The position numbers were made by a program, and so were the translations under genes. The notes under the pieces were generated by a model that was not told where the DNA came from, searched no databases, and worked only from the letters and a program-made list of their open reading frames with translations. A DNA stretch of 64,000 nucleotides, from assembly GCA_965227445.1 (NCBI GenBank), contig OZ245751.1:5766001-5830000 (forward strand), in the 5' to 3' direction. How positions within the stretch are numbered: the first letter of the stretch is position 1; each line of letters begins with the position of its first letter. The DNA is from DT-110 sp030148525. Its GTDB lineage: Bacteria > Bacteroidota > Bacteroidia > Chitinophagales > Saprospiraceae. Of this stretch, positions 8,388 to 17,144 are shown one piece after another.

Positions 8388-8548
8388 GAGCGTGTTTGGG
8401 ATTTGTTTTTGATGGCGAAAATGTCTAGAATTTGGTTCTCACAAAGCCTTTTTTGAGCTTCGTAGCATGGCTACGGGGCGAAAAAAGGCTGCAGTGAGGT
8501 TCAAATAATAGACATTTGCAGTCCAAAGGATAAATCCCAAACACGCTC
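8388..8548. mobile_element. 161-bp MITE-like element with terminal inverted repeats
   Basis: The ends are perfect 17-bp inverted repeats, GAGCGTGTTTGGGATTT at the left and its complement at the right. They are flanked on both sides by TTA (8385-8387 and 8549-8551), a likely 3-bp target duplication. The interior is itself a long imperfect stem-loop (AATGTCTA...TAGACATT, CTCAC...GTGAG, AAGCCTTTTTT...AAAAAAGGCT) around CGTAGC/GCTACG. There is no coding sequence, so movement would depend on a transposase elsewhere. A TNA duplication with ends starting GAG recalls the IS1031 subgroup of IS5; this is from memory. Confidence 0.75.
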
Positions 8549-8560
8549 TTAATCTGTTCA

Positions 8561-9688
8561 TCAGGCTTCATGAAGCCTTCGCAGTACAGTATACGTTTTT
8601 TTGGCGGTTTCGTCCCAGTCAAAGAGCGTTCTCTGCATACGACCTGCTTCGATCAGTTGCAAACCAAGTTCCGGCTCCTGGTAAATGCGTTCCATGGCAA
8701 GGGCAATATCGTCGATGGCTTCCGGATCGACCAGCAGGGCGGCGTCGCCGGCCACTTCGGGCATACTGCTGCGGTTGGAGGTGATCACGGGTACCTCGGC
8801 ATACATGGCTTCCAGAATGGGCAGACCGAAACCCTCGAAAAGTGACACATAGGTCAGGGCCAGGGCGCTACCCAGCAAACGTTTCACATCAGCATCGGGC
8901 ACGTACCCAAGGAACTCGATGTCGGACTGATGATCCGAAACCTCATAGGCCGCTTTGATAGCTCCTGTCTGCCAGGCCATGCGGCCGCCGATCAAAAGCT
9001 TTACCGGGGCACCGGTGCGGGTTTTGAACTGGTCAAAAGCCCGGATGAGGCGATCTACGTTTTTGCGCGGATGAACGGCCCCCAGGTAGAAAAAGTAGTT
9101 TTCACCGGCAGCAAACTCATTTCGGACCTCCGCTTTTTCTTTTGCCGTAAGGGGCGTAAAATCACCCCGTAGCCCATTGTGTGCCACTGTTATTTTAGCG
9201 GAAGCCAGACCATACTGCTGCTCTATATCATGCTTCACAAACCCGGAAACCGTCAGAACGTGATCGGCCCGCTGCAAAAACCGGGGCACGAAGTAGTCGT
9301 AGTAGCGGCGGACGAGCACCGGTATTTGCTCCGGATAATGCACGTGCGCCAGGTCGTGAGTCACCATGGCCGTAGGGACGTTTGCGCGGAGGCTGCAATA
9401 GGAGTCGGGAGAAAGTAAAACATCCGCTTTATGCTTGCGCAAAAACCGGGGTAGCGACCACTCGAACCACCAGTACCAGAGAATGGGGTGACGGGCCGGC
9501 GGAGGAACCACCACGGGGATCACGTTGGAACCAAACACAAATTCCTCTGCGTAGGGCCGGTCAAAAAGAAAAATGAAGGTGTCGTCGGGATGCTGAGCTA
9601 CGAGTCGTTTACACAGCTCGTAATTGTGCCAACCCAACCCTTCCAGCTTGCCGGGTAGTAAAAAACGCGTATTGATGGCTATTCTCAT
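8561..9688 (-). CDS. Glycosyltransferase family 4 (GT-B) protein
   Basis: A 375-residue GT-B glycosyltransferase, probably cytoplasmic or membrane-associated, acting on a cell-surface glycan. The N-terminal fold starts MRIAINTRF with a G-rich acceptor loop. The C-terminal half has YFFYLGAVHPRKNVDRLI (the donor-binding lysine region), then SLFEGFGLPILEAMYAEVPVITS, the EX7E motif of family 4, and SSMPEVAGDAALLVDP. The start at 9686-9688 forms an ATGA overlap with the end of the helicase-nuclease gene, so the two are translationally coupled. No other glycan genes lie nearby, which leaves the substrate unknown. Confidence 0.88.
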   Translation of the reverse strand: MRIAINTRFLLPGKLEGLGWHNYELCKRLVAQHPDDTFIFLFDRPYAEEFVFGSNVIPVVVPPPARHPILWYWWFEWSLPRFLRKHKADVLLSPDSYCSLRANVPTAMVTHDLAHVHYPEQIPVLVRRYYDYFVPRFLQRADHVLTVSGFVKHDIEQQYGLASAKITVAHNGLRGDFTPLTAKEKAEVRNEFAAGENYFFYLGAVHPRKNVDRLIRAFDQFKTRTGAPVKLLIGGRMAWQTGAIKAAYEVSDHQSDIEFLGYVPDADVKRLLGSALALTYVSLFEGFGLPILEAMYAEVPVITSNRSSMPEVAGDAALLVDPEAIDDIALAMERIYQEPELGLQLIEAGRMQRTLFDWDETAKKTYTVLRRLHEA

Positions 9689-12600
9689 ACGTCGTCGGTT
9701 TCTTCGAGTACGGGGTCCTGAAAGGAAGAGGGACGCACCTGTTTTCGGACGAACTGACACCACTGGCAGTTCTCCTCCCCGCAGCCTTCATAGAATTGGT
9801 GCTGTTGAATGCGTTCCCAGGTTTCCCGGATCAATTGCCGCACTTGCTGGGTATCGGTTATTTGAAATTCCAGCGTTTCCTCGGGGAAATTTCCCCGGGC
9901 ATCCGGGTCGAGGTAGGCAATAGTTCCCGAGTGGCAGCGATGGCCCTGCGTGTCGAAGGCATCGTACAGTACTTTGTAGAAGGACAATTGGCGCCAGTAG
10001 GAACCACCATGTGGATTTTTATCGGTAGGCCGTCGTAATTTACCTTTCCGGTATTTGCCCGTTTTGTAATCGACAATCTGTACTTCCTGTTGCTTCAGGA
10101 ATTCCAGTTTGTCAATCGTGCCGGTCAGGGGAACTCCATCCACTTCTACTTGTCGGATGGTGTACTCCAGCACTACGCGCCGGTTCCAGGTGCCGAGTTT
10201 TTGCTGGTAGTATTGCCCCAGCCGATACGCTCCTCGCTCCCGCAGGCGATCCATGGCTTCGGGTGACAGTTGGTAGCGCAGCTTATCTAATTCTTCCGTG
10301 AAAAAGCCAATGAAGGCTTTCTGTGAGCCGAAATGTCGCGGCTTCGATTTGGTCATCTGGTAAAACAGCCGGTGCAGAGCTACGTGGGCAGCTATACCGT
10401 AGGCTGCTGATTCGCTTAACAGGCGTGGTACTCTCAGCACGTATTCGAAGTAAAAAGCAAGCGGGCAGTAGAGGTAACTGTTGAGGGCCGAAATACTCAG
10501 GGTGAAATCTTCCAGTACCCGGCTGACCGCAGCTCCGTGGTGGGGGGCAATGAGTGGATTGGGACGTTCTTTCAGTAATTCCCGTTGGGTGTCAACCATG
10601 AAGTCAGCCTCGACCGACCGCTCTTCAACTTCCAGTTGGTCAGGGATCAGCAACTCGTCAACGAAGATGGCCCGCTGGCGCTCTTTGCCATCTTCCTTTT
10701 GCCGCCCGTAGGAAATCTGTAACCAATGGCGAGCCCGGGTCATGGCCACGTAGAAAAGCCGTCGCCTGGCTTCTAAGGCATCTTCTTCACCAGAGAGAGT
10801 AAGGGTGTCGGGTAAACTAAATTGATAGCGGGCTCTTCGCTTTCTGGGTTCCCAGGCATCCTGGACGGCATCCAGGATAAATACGCGGTCAAACTCCAGC
10901 CCCTTGGCACTGTGGGCCGTGATCAGTTGCACCCCACTATGGGTATCGATGGTGCGTTCCAGATCTAGCCCGATGCGATTAGCCTCCATCCGGTCGAGGG
11001 TCGCCAACAGGTCGCTAATAGTCATGCGGGGGGTGCGGCGGGCTTCTTTGCGAAGCAAATTAAAGAAAGTACTCAGGATCTCAATGTGTCCGGTCGGATC
11101 TACAGTGGCGAGGGCCCGGTCGAGCATGCCGGTGCGGTTGAGTAGTCGCTCGGCGAATTCCGGCAGACTCCGGTTGGCAGCATCCAGGAGCAGTTCTTCC
11201 AGCAAGGTGCTGGCATCCAGCAGGGCTTGTGGCTCTTTCAGGTTTAGCTTTCGCAAAAAAGCAGTTTCGGCAATGAGCTGACGCCAGGTCAGTCGCTGAT
11301 CGGTAGTCGTACGGGCCAGGTGCAGACTGATGACCATCAGGTCGGGCAGGTGAATGCGCCAAAAGTCGAAATGCAGTAACCGGAACAAATGGTAGTCGGC
11401 GGTGCCGGGATTGTGCAGTTCCTGGTCGAACCACTCCAATAGGGTGCGATACTGTACTATCTCGGGCAAGTCCAGCACATTAATACGCCGTTTGGTCTGG
11501 TAGGGAATCTTGCGTTGTTCCAGTAGTTGGATCAACGGCTCCGCCTGGCGGTGCCGGGCGTAGAGGATGGCAATCTCACTGAGCGGAATGCCTTCTTTAC
11601 GCCAGCTCTCGATTTGCCGCACGATATCCGCCAGCTCGTGCTGCGGATTGGGGTATTCCACGATGGTGGGCAGGGGATGTACGCCCTGCCGGTCGGGATG
11701 TGCCGCCAGCAGGTTCTTCCCGGCGCCGTCGATGGGGAGCTTTCGCAAAATGCGCAGCTCATTATGATCGATGAGTCGTCCTGCCTGGTCGAGGAGAACC
11801 TGGGTCGACCGGTAATTATCGGTAAGCACCACTACCTCCAGGTCGGGTTGGTAGGTATCGTAAAAGTCGGTGAGGTTTTTCAGACGTGCTCCCTGGAATT
11901 CATAAACGGATTGGTCGTCATCACCCACAATAAAAATATTGGGTACTTCCCAGTACTGAGTCAGGTAACTTACCAATTGATTTTGGGCACCATTGGTATC
12001 CTGGAACTCATCGATCAGCAGGTAGAGGTACCGTTCCTGGTAGTTGCGGAGCAGGGCTTCGTGGCCGGCGAAAGCGTCGAGTACCCAGCGAATCATATCC
12101 TCGTAGTCGTAGCGGCGGGCGCGGTATTTGCGTTCTTCGTAGGCCGGGAAAAGGGTGACGGAGGCTTCCAGCAGGGCCATACGATCAACCTCTTCCTGGT
12201 AGAGCGATTCTTTCAGGTCTCCTTTCTGGTGCTGTTTGTACTTGCGTTGATAGGTGAATTCTTTGCGATTGGGCAGGTCGTGCAGATACTCCCGAATGGC
12301 CTCCTGGACCTGGTCGACCGACCATGTTTCAGCCTTCATTTGCTGAAAGAGGGTGATAAGGTGTTTCTCGTAAAAATAACGGTCGGAGGTGTTGCGCCTT
12401 AGCGGATGATCGGGCGACAGGTCATCGATCAGTTCCCGGATCAATTCCACGCGTTCCAGGTCGCTGATCGGTTCCAGATCCTGGCGCCCGAACAGCTCCA
12501 TATTGTCCTGGATGATGCTGTTGCAAAAAGAGTGGAAGGTATAGATATGTACCCGGTGAGCTTCGGGACCGATGAAGTGCAGCAGGCGGTCACGCATGGC

Positions 12601-12828
12601 CCGCACCCCGGCGTCGGTAAAGGTCAGGCAGAGAATGTTGCCGGCCGATGCATCCGTATCCAGCAGAATGCGACCAATGCGGGCACCCAGGATGTGGGTT
12701 TTGCCGGTGCCTGGCCCGGCAATAACAAGGACGGGGCCCTCGGTCTGCTCCACGGCCCGCCGTTGGGCGGGGTTAAGTCGTTCGAGTTCCCGCTGGAAAC
12801 GTTCATTGTATTGTTCCCGGGTCAACAT
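9685..12828 (-). CDS. UvrD/Rep-type helicase fused to a RecB/AddB-like iron-sulfur nuclease
   Basis: A 1047-residue ATP-dependent DNA helicase with a C-terminal nuclease, likely acting in double-strand break repair. Walker A is GPGTGKT at 38-44. Further superfamily 1 motifs include CLTFTDAGVRAMRDR, LLIDEFQDTN, VGDDDQSVYEFQGA, LTDNYRST, and HSAKGLEFDRVFI. The C-terminal PD-(D/E)XK domain contains QIVDYKTGKY. Four cysteines (C788, then C1016, C1021 and C1024 in GCGEENCQWC) have the AddB-type layout for a 4Fe-4S cluster that ties the nuclease domain together. A single polypeptide with both parts is typical of Bacteroidota and Actinobacteria 'UvrD/PD-(D/E)XK' proteins rather than of AddAB. Confidence 0.88.
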   Translation of the reverse strand: MLTREQYNERFQRELERLNPAQRRAVEQTEGPVLVIAGPGTGKTHILGARIGRILLDTDASAGNILCLTFTDAGVRAMRDRLLHFIGPEAHRVHIYTFHSFCNSIIQDNMELFGRQDLEPISDLERVELIRELIDDLSPDHPLRRNTSDRYFYEKHLITLFQQMKAETWSVDQVQEAIREYLHDLPNRKEFTYQRKYKQHQKGDLKESLYQEEVDRMALLEASVTLFPAYEERKYRARRYDYEDMIRWVLDAFAGHEALLRNYQERYLYLLIDEFQDTNGAQNQLVSYLTQYWEVPNIFIVGDDDQSVYEFQGARLKNLTDFYDTYQPDLEVVVLTDNYRSTQVLLDQAGRLIDHNELRILRKLPIDGAGKNLLAAHPDRQGVHPLPTIVEYPNPQHELADIVRQIESWRKEGIPLSEIAILYARHRQAEPLIQLLEQRKIPYQTKRRINVLDLPEIVQYRTLLEWFDQELHNPGTADYHLFRLLHFDFWRIHLPDLMVISLHLARTTTDQRLTWRQLIAETAFLRKLNLKEPQALLDASTLLEELLLDAANRSLPEFAERLLNRTGMLDRALATVDPTGHIEILSTFFNLLRKEARRTPRMTISDLLATLDRMEANRIGLDLERTIDTHSGVQLITAHSAKGLEFDRVFILDAVQDAWEPRKRRARYQFSLPDTLTLSGEEDALEARRRLFYVAMTRARHWLQISYGRQKEDGKERQRAIFVDELLIPDQLEVEERSVEADFMVDTQRELLKERPNPLIAPHHGAAVSRVLEDFTLSISALNSYLYCPLAFYFEYVLRVPRLLSESAAYGIAAHVALHRLFYQMTKSKPRHFGSQKAFIGFFTEELDKLRYQLSPEAMDRLRERGAYRLGQYYQQKLGTWNRRVVLEYTIRQVEVDGVPLTGTIDKLEFLKQQEVQIVDYKTGKYRKGKLRRPTDKNPHGGSYWRQLSFYKVLYDAFDTQGHRCHSGTIAYLDPDARGNFPEETLEFQITDTQQVRQLIRETWERIQQHQFYEGCGEENCQWCQFVRKQVRPSSFQDPVLEETDDV

Positions 12829-12908
12829 AAATATCCTGCTGGACTTGGTGTGTGGGGAAGGTACGAAATTGCCTTCCTAAAACCCATCCCTTCGGGGGTT
12901 GACCGTTC

Positions 12909-12960
12909 CAAGAAACTGATCCCGCAGAATCGCATGCGATTCTGCGGGATCAGTTTCTTG
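12909..12960. repeat. Perfect 52-bp palindrome
   Basis: The 26-bp arms meet with no loop (centre ATCGCA/TGCGAT), and I see no mismatch. It lies between the end of the Crp/Fnr gene and the start of the helicase gene, both on the minus strand. It could act as a Crp-gene terminator hairpin, but no T-tract follows. Confidence 0.85.
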
Positions 12961-13087
12961 AAACAGGAAGGAAATGGAAATGCATGTTTAGGCAGGAAGA
13001 CAGAATTGCTCAACCTCAACCTCAACCTTCTTCCCTTAACCTATTTTCCCTCCAAATTAAAGATGGAACGATCCTTTACCATCAGGT

Positions 13088-13792
13088 TCAACTCACCTGA
13101 CTCGGCGATATCTCCGCCGCGAGCTGTTCCATGTCGCGGATCAACAACCGACGCCGGTCAAACTTGATAAGCTCCTTATTGCGCAATTCGTTGAGTACGG
13201 TAGTGACCGTCTGGCGGGAGGTGGCAGTGAGGTTAGCAATTTCCTGGTGCGTGATAAACTTGCGAACGACCATTTCGTAGCCCACCCGTTGCCCTTTTTC
13301 CTGCGCCATATTGTAGAGGAATTCGACCACTCGGGTACGGGAGTCTTTGAAGACCAGAGATTCCAGCCGCTTTTCCATTTGCAGTACCCGGGAGCCAAGT
13401 ATTTTCATTAGAAAAAGCCCTAACCCGGTGTAGTCGCGCAAGAGCCCCTGCATTTCGTTGGTGGTGAGGATGCACACCTGAATCTCATCCATGGCGTAGG
13501 CGAAGTCACGGCGTTGTTTTTCGCCAATGATGGATAGCTCACCAAAGACCTCACCGGGAGTTAAGATAGCTTTCGTGATCTCTTTCCCTTCCTGGTTATA
13601 GGTTCCTATTTTAACCCGGCCATCGGTGAGAAAAAATATCTTATCGGCATGCTCATCGGGCAAATAAATATACTCGCCACGTCGGTAGGTGCGATGGGGT
13701 TGCTTATTCAGGTCACCCCGATCAATTTTCTTGGGGCAAAAAATACCACTAACATCAAGGTTTTCCAGGTACCACAATGATTGATCACTCAT
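13088..13792 (-). CDS. Crp/Fnr family transcriptional regulator
   Basis: A 234-residue regulator. The N-terminal cyclic-nucleotide-binding-type beta-roll spans about 25-140 (YRRGEYIYLPDE, the GEVFGELSIIGE loop). The GELSII loop followed by KQRRDFAYA lacks the clear R-S/T pair of cAMP binders, so the effector is uncertain. A dimerisation helix follows, then a winged helix-turn-helix (THQEIANLTATSRQTVTTVLNELR). The open frame extends to 13900, but the ATG at 13790-13792 gives the normal Crp length of about 230. The single early cysteine (FCPKK) is not an Fnr cluster pattern. Confidence 0.9.
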   Translation of the reverse strand: MSDQSLWYLENLDVSGIFCPKKIDRGDLNKQPHRTYRRGEYIYLPDEHADKIFFLTDGRVKIGTYNQEGKEITKAILTPGEVFGELSIIGEKQRRDFAYAMDEIQVCILTTNEMQGLLRDYTGLGLFLMKILGSRVLQMEKRLESLVFKDSRTRVVEFLYNMAQEKGQRVGYEMVVRKFITHQEIANLTATSRQTVTTVLNELRNKELIKFDRRRLLIRDMEQLAAEISPSQVS

Positions 13793-13974
13793 ACTAATTG
13801 GACCATTTAGATTGGTATACAGGTTGTTTTGCTTTTTTAAACGCTCCTTGGGAAAGGCCAGTTTTCCGGTTTTTTTGGAAGTGAGGATACTGTCCGCCAT
13901 CGAACAGTTTTTTATTAAGAAATCCTTAAAGGATTACCCCAAAATAAGGCTTGTTGTTAAAAAAGTCTTACCAA

Positions 13975-15834
13975 TTAGTCATCAAATCGCAATCCGAAGC
14001 GATCGGCCAATTCTTTGATGTTTGGATTTTGCTCGTACATCTTGGCCAGTTTCTCTTTGTTGGTGAGCGGTTTCTTGGGCTTGGGAGCCTTCCTTTGTTT
14101 GCTTTTATCGATGACTACTTTCAGGATCAAATCTTCCACGCCAAAATTATCGCGGATCGACTGGATAAGGTCTTGTTCCTGTCGCAGAGCACCTTCCACC
14201 AGCTTGGAGCTTACAGTAGCAGTGAGTTCCTTATCCTCGAGGGACAGAATGACCGACTTGAGTAGATTACGAGCCGTTTCCTGCTCCAGACCTTCCAGGT
14301 ATTTCAGGTAATGCGCTTTGACATTATCGAGGGTGAGCTCTTCGGTGACCCGTTCTTTTTCCTCGCTGGCCTGCTTTTCCTTAAAGGCCTTCATCATAGC
14401 ATTTACCCCGCCCAGTTTAGGAGTGGCAGTGGTTCCTTTAGGTGGCTCGGGCTTGACTTCGGGGGACGGTGGTGTGGGGACCTTTTCGGGTGCTTCGGGT
14501 GTGGAGGTATGTTCGGGCACATCTTCCTGGGATGTGGTGTTGGTGTCTTTGGCGGTAGCAGTCTTTTCCGGTCCTTCCTTCTGTGGAGTGGGTTCAGCTA
14601 CTTTTACTTCGGCTGGTTTGGAAGTAGTTTCGGGCTTGGAAGACCCATTGGTTTCAGTCTTTGGTGGTTCTTTGCTTAGGTCAGGCGTTTTTTTTTCCGT
14701 GGCAGAAGCCGATGTGACTCCGTTGCGAGCCAGGTCTACAGCGTGTTGGGCATAGGTCATTTTCAGGAGTGCCATCTCTACGTGCAGGCGTTTATTGAGA
14801 GCTGTTTTATACTGAAGGTCGCAGTCGTTGGCCAGGTTCAGCGCTGTGAGCAGAAAGGAAGGTGTAGCCTGAGCCGCCTGCCGGCGATAGCGATCGCGCA
14901 GGCTTTCACTCACCTCCAGCAGGGACAGGGTCGATTCATCCTGACATACCAACAGGTCCCGTAAATGACTGGCCAGCCCATTGATGAACAGGTCGGGATC
15001 GAAGCCTTTATTGATCACGTCGTTTAACAGCAACAGCACCTGCGACTGGTCTTCGGCAATCATGGCGTCTACAGTACGGAAAAAGTAGTCGTAGTCGAGT
15101 ACGTTCAGGTTGGTGATCACATCTTCGTACCGGATCTGTTCCCCGTTGAAGGAGACCATGCGGTCGAAGATGGAGAGGGCATCCCGCAGAGCACCATCGG
15201 CCTTCTGGGCAATGACGTGCAGGGCCTCCGGCTCGGCTTTGATCCCTTCCGCCGTACAAATCTCTTCGAGGTGGCCTACCATGGAGGGTACCTGTATGCG
15301 CTTGAAATCAAATATCTGGCAACGCGACAGTATGGTCGGGATGATCTTGTGTTTTTCGGTCGTAGCCAAAATAAAGATGGCGTAGGGTGGTGGCTCCTCC
15401 AGCGTCTTCAAAAAGGCGTTAAAGGCCTGTTGGGAAAGCATGTGCACCTCATCGATGATGAAGACTTTATACTTACCCTGTTGGGGCTGAAAACGCACCT
15501 GCTCGATCAGGGCCCGGATGTGTTCCACGCTGTTGTTGGAAGCCGCATCCAACTCGGTGATATTGAAGGAAGCGTTTTCGTTGAAGGAGGTACAGGAGTC
15601 ACAGGTATTACAGGGCTCGAAGTCTTCGGTCACATTCCGGCAGTTGAGCACTTTGGCGAGGATACGCGCACAGGTCGTTTTCCCTACACCCCTCGGCCCG
15701 CAGAACAGGAAGGCGTGCGCCAGGTGGTCGTTGCGCAGTGCGTTTTTCAGGGTATTGGTCACGTGTTGCTGACCTACCACATCATCAAAGCGCGACGGCC
15801 GGTACTTCCGGGCTGATACTACAAAGGTGCTCAT
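13975..15834 (-). CDS. dnaX: DNA polymerase III subunit gamma/tau
   Basis: Clamp-loader ATPase of the replicative polymerase. The 619-residue protein has Walker A GPRGVGKTT at 46-54, a zinc module with C65, C75, C78 and C81, DEVHML (Walker B), and an SRC sensor motif. Domains I-III end near residue 373. A Pro/Glu/Thr-rich linker (about 380-480) follows, then a basic tau-like C-terminus. The mRNA has a run of nine A residues at codons 380-383 (14688-14696). Gaining or losing one A leads to a stop within a few codons, so the gene can probably make both tau (619) and a gamma-like form (384 or 385). I chose the ATG at 15832-15834 because the family start is 'MSTFVVSARKYRP'. Confidence 0.93.
   Translation of the reverse strand: MSTFVVSARKYRPSRFDDVVGQQHVTNTLKNALRNDHLAHAFLFCGPRGVGKTTCARILAKVLNCRNVTEDFEPCNTCDSCTSFNENASFNITELDAASNNSVEHIRALIEQVRFQPQQGKYKVFIIDEVHMLSQQAFNAFLKTLEEPPPYAIFILATTEKHKIIPTILSRCQIFDFKRIQVPSMVGHLEEICTAEGIKAEPEALHVIAQKADGALRDALSIFDRMVSFNGEQIRYEDVITNLNVLDYDYFFRTVDAMIAEDQSQVLLLLNDVINKGFDPDLFINGLASHLRDLLVCQDESTLSLLEVSESLRDRYRRQAAQATPSFLLTALNLANDCDLQYKTALNKRLHVEMALLKMTYAQHAVDLARNGVTSASATEKKTPDLSKEPPKTETNGSSKPETTSKPAEVKVAEPTPQKEGPEKTATAKDTNTTSQEDVPEHTSTPEAPEKVPTPPSPEVKPEPPKGTTATPKLGGVNAMMKAFKEKQASEEKERVTEELTLDNVKAHYLKYLEGLEQETARNLLKSVILSLEDKELTATVSSKLVEGALRQEQDLIQSIRDNFGVEDLILKVVIDKSKQRKAPKPKKPLTNKEKLAKMYEQNPNIKELADRFGLRFDD
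14688..14696 (-). promoter_or_regulatory. A9 slippage site in dnaX
   Basis: In mRNA sense the codons read GAA AAA AAA ACG. One extra A gives AAC GCC TGA; one A fewer gives CGC CTG ACC TAA. Both alternatives stop at once. The site lies just after the clamp-loader domain III, as in the A9 slippage site of Thermus thermophilus dnaX. Confidence 0.65.
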
Positions 15835-15922
15835 AATTGTTTTCTCCGTTGGAGTCACTAAGGTACGAAATATGGAGGCGATGTGCCGGGTTTTTTCTGG
15901 TTGTTGCGGATGATTAGTGGAT

Positions 15923-15962
15923 TGCTCTTAGCAGGGGATTGTCGCTCAGGCTTATTGCTGAG
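15923..15962 (+). repeat. Motif shared with 20817-20853 (inverted)
   Basis: AGCAGGGGATTGTCG followed, after six variable bases, by CTTATTGCT. The reverse complement of 20817-20853 shows the same order and spacing. Here it also contributes GTCGCTCAGGCTT, which pairs with AAGCCTGAGCGAC at the left edge of the type C repeat (15996). Confidence 0.55.
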
Positions 15963-15995
15963 GATGCTCTCTCTTTTCAGGAAAAGTGATGGTAC

Positions 15996-16142
15996 GCAAC
16001 AAGCCTGAGCGACGGAAGTGCAGTGGTTCGTGCAAGTGCATCAATTAGCACTTGAGCCTTGGGACTGCTGATCTTTTTTGAGGCTTAGCCATTTCGTACA
16101 TGGAATCACCAGATCGTTTCCAGCCTCAAAAAAGATCAGCGG
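15996..16142 (+). repeat. Type C hairpin repeat, copy 1
   Basis: Starts GCAACAAGCCTGAGCGACGG and AGTGCAGTGGTTCG. It then has a stem CTGATCTTTTTTGAGGCT whose complement closes the element. The middle is variable and here holds a small CAAGTGC/GCACTTG hairpin. A second copy in the same orientation lies at 16985-17129. The right arm overlaps the 3' end and stop codon of the next gene. Confidence 0.85.
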
Positions 16143-16467
16143 ACTTGTTCGCCTTGTTTTTGTGGGAGCAATTAAGTACACCCCTGCCCTTTCTGCGTTG
16201 CCACAATAATCGTAATCCGGAAAGGATCAAAAGAATGACGGTCCCAACCACCAATCCGTATCCTTGGAATCGATCAGGTACCCAGGAGGATCGTGAAAGA
16301 AAGTGCTCAATACTGGAAAAGAAAATTACGCCCAAGGGGGCCATAAGTAGTGCCCAAGCCGTGATCTTTACCTTATCGCGACGCTGAACCTCACGGTTCT
16401 TTTGCCCGACAAAATATAGTCCGGCTAAGGATAAGGTGCTGATTAATAGGTAAATATTAGTGGGCAT
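16126..16467 (-). CDS. Small membrane protein of unknown function
   Basis: A 113-residue protein with three likely membrane helices (about 4-20, 37-54, 68-88). The tail is basic and ends in ...NKSADLF; the last codons and the stop come from the arm of the type C repeat. The open frame extends to 16560, but the ATG at 16465-16467 lies just after the stop of the upstream lipoprotein gene, which is the better start. I do not recognise the family. It forms a two-gene unit with the lipoprotein, enclosed by two type C repeats. Confidence 0.6.
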   Translation of the reverse strand: MPTNIYLLISTLSLAGLYFVGQKNREVQRRDKVKITAWALLMAPLGVIFFSSIEHFLSRSSWVPDRFQGYGLVVGTVILLILSGLRLLWQRRKGRGVLNCSHKNKANKSADLF

Positions 16468-16471
16468 GGAT

Positions 16472-16927
16472 TCAATTTTTTGGGGTGTTTGCACCATTCC
16501 AGGATTCGGGGTCGCCATCGTTAATGTCCATGGGAATCTTATCGGCGTATTCCAGGACAATGCTATCCCTTGCCGCCTGAGATTTGGCCTTCCGGATTTT
16601 GGAGTAGAACTCCTTGAAAAGTGGCTCGTATTTGTCCGATTTCCGTTGGCTTTGCGCAGACATCATGCCCATACCTACGGCCATCTGGATCTGTTGCTCG
16701 AATACCTTCAGGTCGACCTGTTGATATTGCTGTGGAAATTCCGCCGGGTCCTGCATCAACTCGAGGGGAATATACTGGTGGTCGGGGTCGTATTCATCGA
16801 TAATGGCCAACATGCGTTTCTGCATTTTTTTGGCGTCCCGAATGGCAATCTTTTGTGGCGAACCGCATCCTGTTAATAGCAAAAAGGAAATAAGGCAACT
16901 TGCGGATGGCAATAGTCGTGGTAACAT
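16472..16927 (-). CDS. Lipoprotein of unknown function
   Basis: A 151-residue protein with a lipoprotein signal (SCLISFLLLTGCGS, acylated cysteine near residue 21). The mature part is helical and charged, with KKMQKRMLAIIDEYDPDHQY early and a Lys/Ala-rich helix near the C-terminus. The chosen start, ATG at 16925-16927, begins a proper signal peptide; the open frame upstream runs into the type C repeat. It is followed four bases later by the membrane-protein gene. Function unknown. Confidence 0.65.
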   Translation of the reverse strand: MLPRLLPSASCLISFLLLTGCGSPQKIAIRDAKKMQKRMLAIIDEYDPDHQYIPLELMQDPAEFPQQYQQVDLKVFEQQIQMAVGMGMMSAQSQRKSDKYEPLFKEFYSKIRKAKSQAARDSIVLEYADKIPMDINDGDPESWNGANTPKN

Positions 16928-16984
16928 GGAGTGTGGGTTTAGTTCTCTCTGAAAAGATAAACAATACGTTCCTTTTTTCAAATG

Positions 16985-17129
16985 GCAACAAGCCTGAGCG
17001 ACGGTAGTGCAGTGGTTCGCTCTGGTGGATCGCGTTGCCATTGTCTCTGGACTGCTGATCTTTTTTGAGGCTGAGTCACATCGTACATGACAAGGCTAAA
17101 TGCTCTTCAGCCTCAAAAAAGATCAGCGG
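16985..17129 (+). repeat. Type C hairpin repeat, copy 2
   Basis: Same ends as copy 1 (GCAACAAGCCTGAGCGACGG at the left, CCTCAAAAAAGATCAGCGG at the right) with a different centre. The shared segment TCGTACATG lies inside the loop in both. With copy 1 it forms direct repeats around a two-gene block of about 0.85 kb. Confidence 0.85.
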
Positions 17130-17144
17130 CCCCACCTCCAACCC

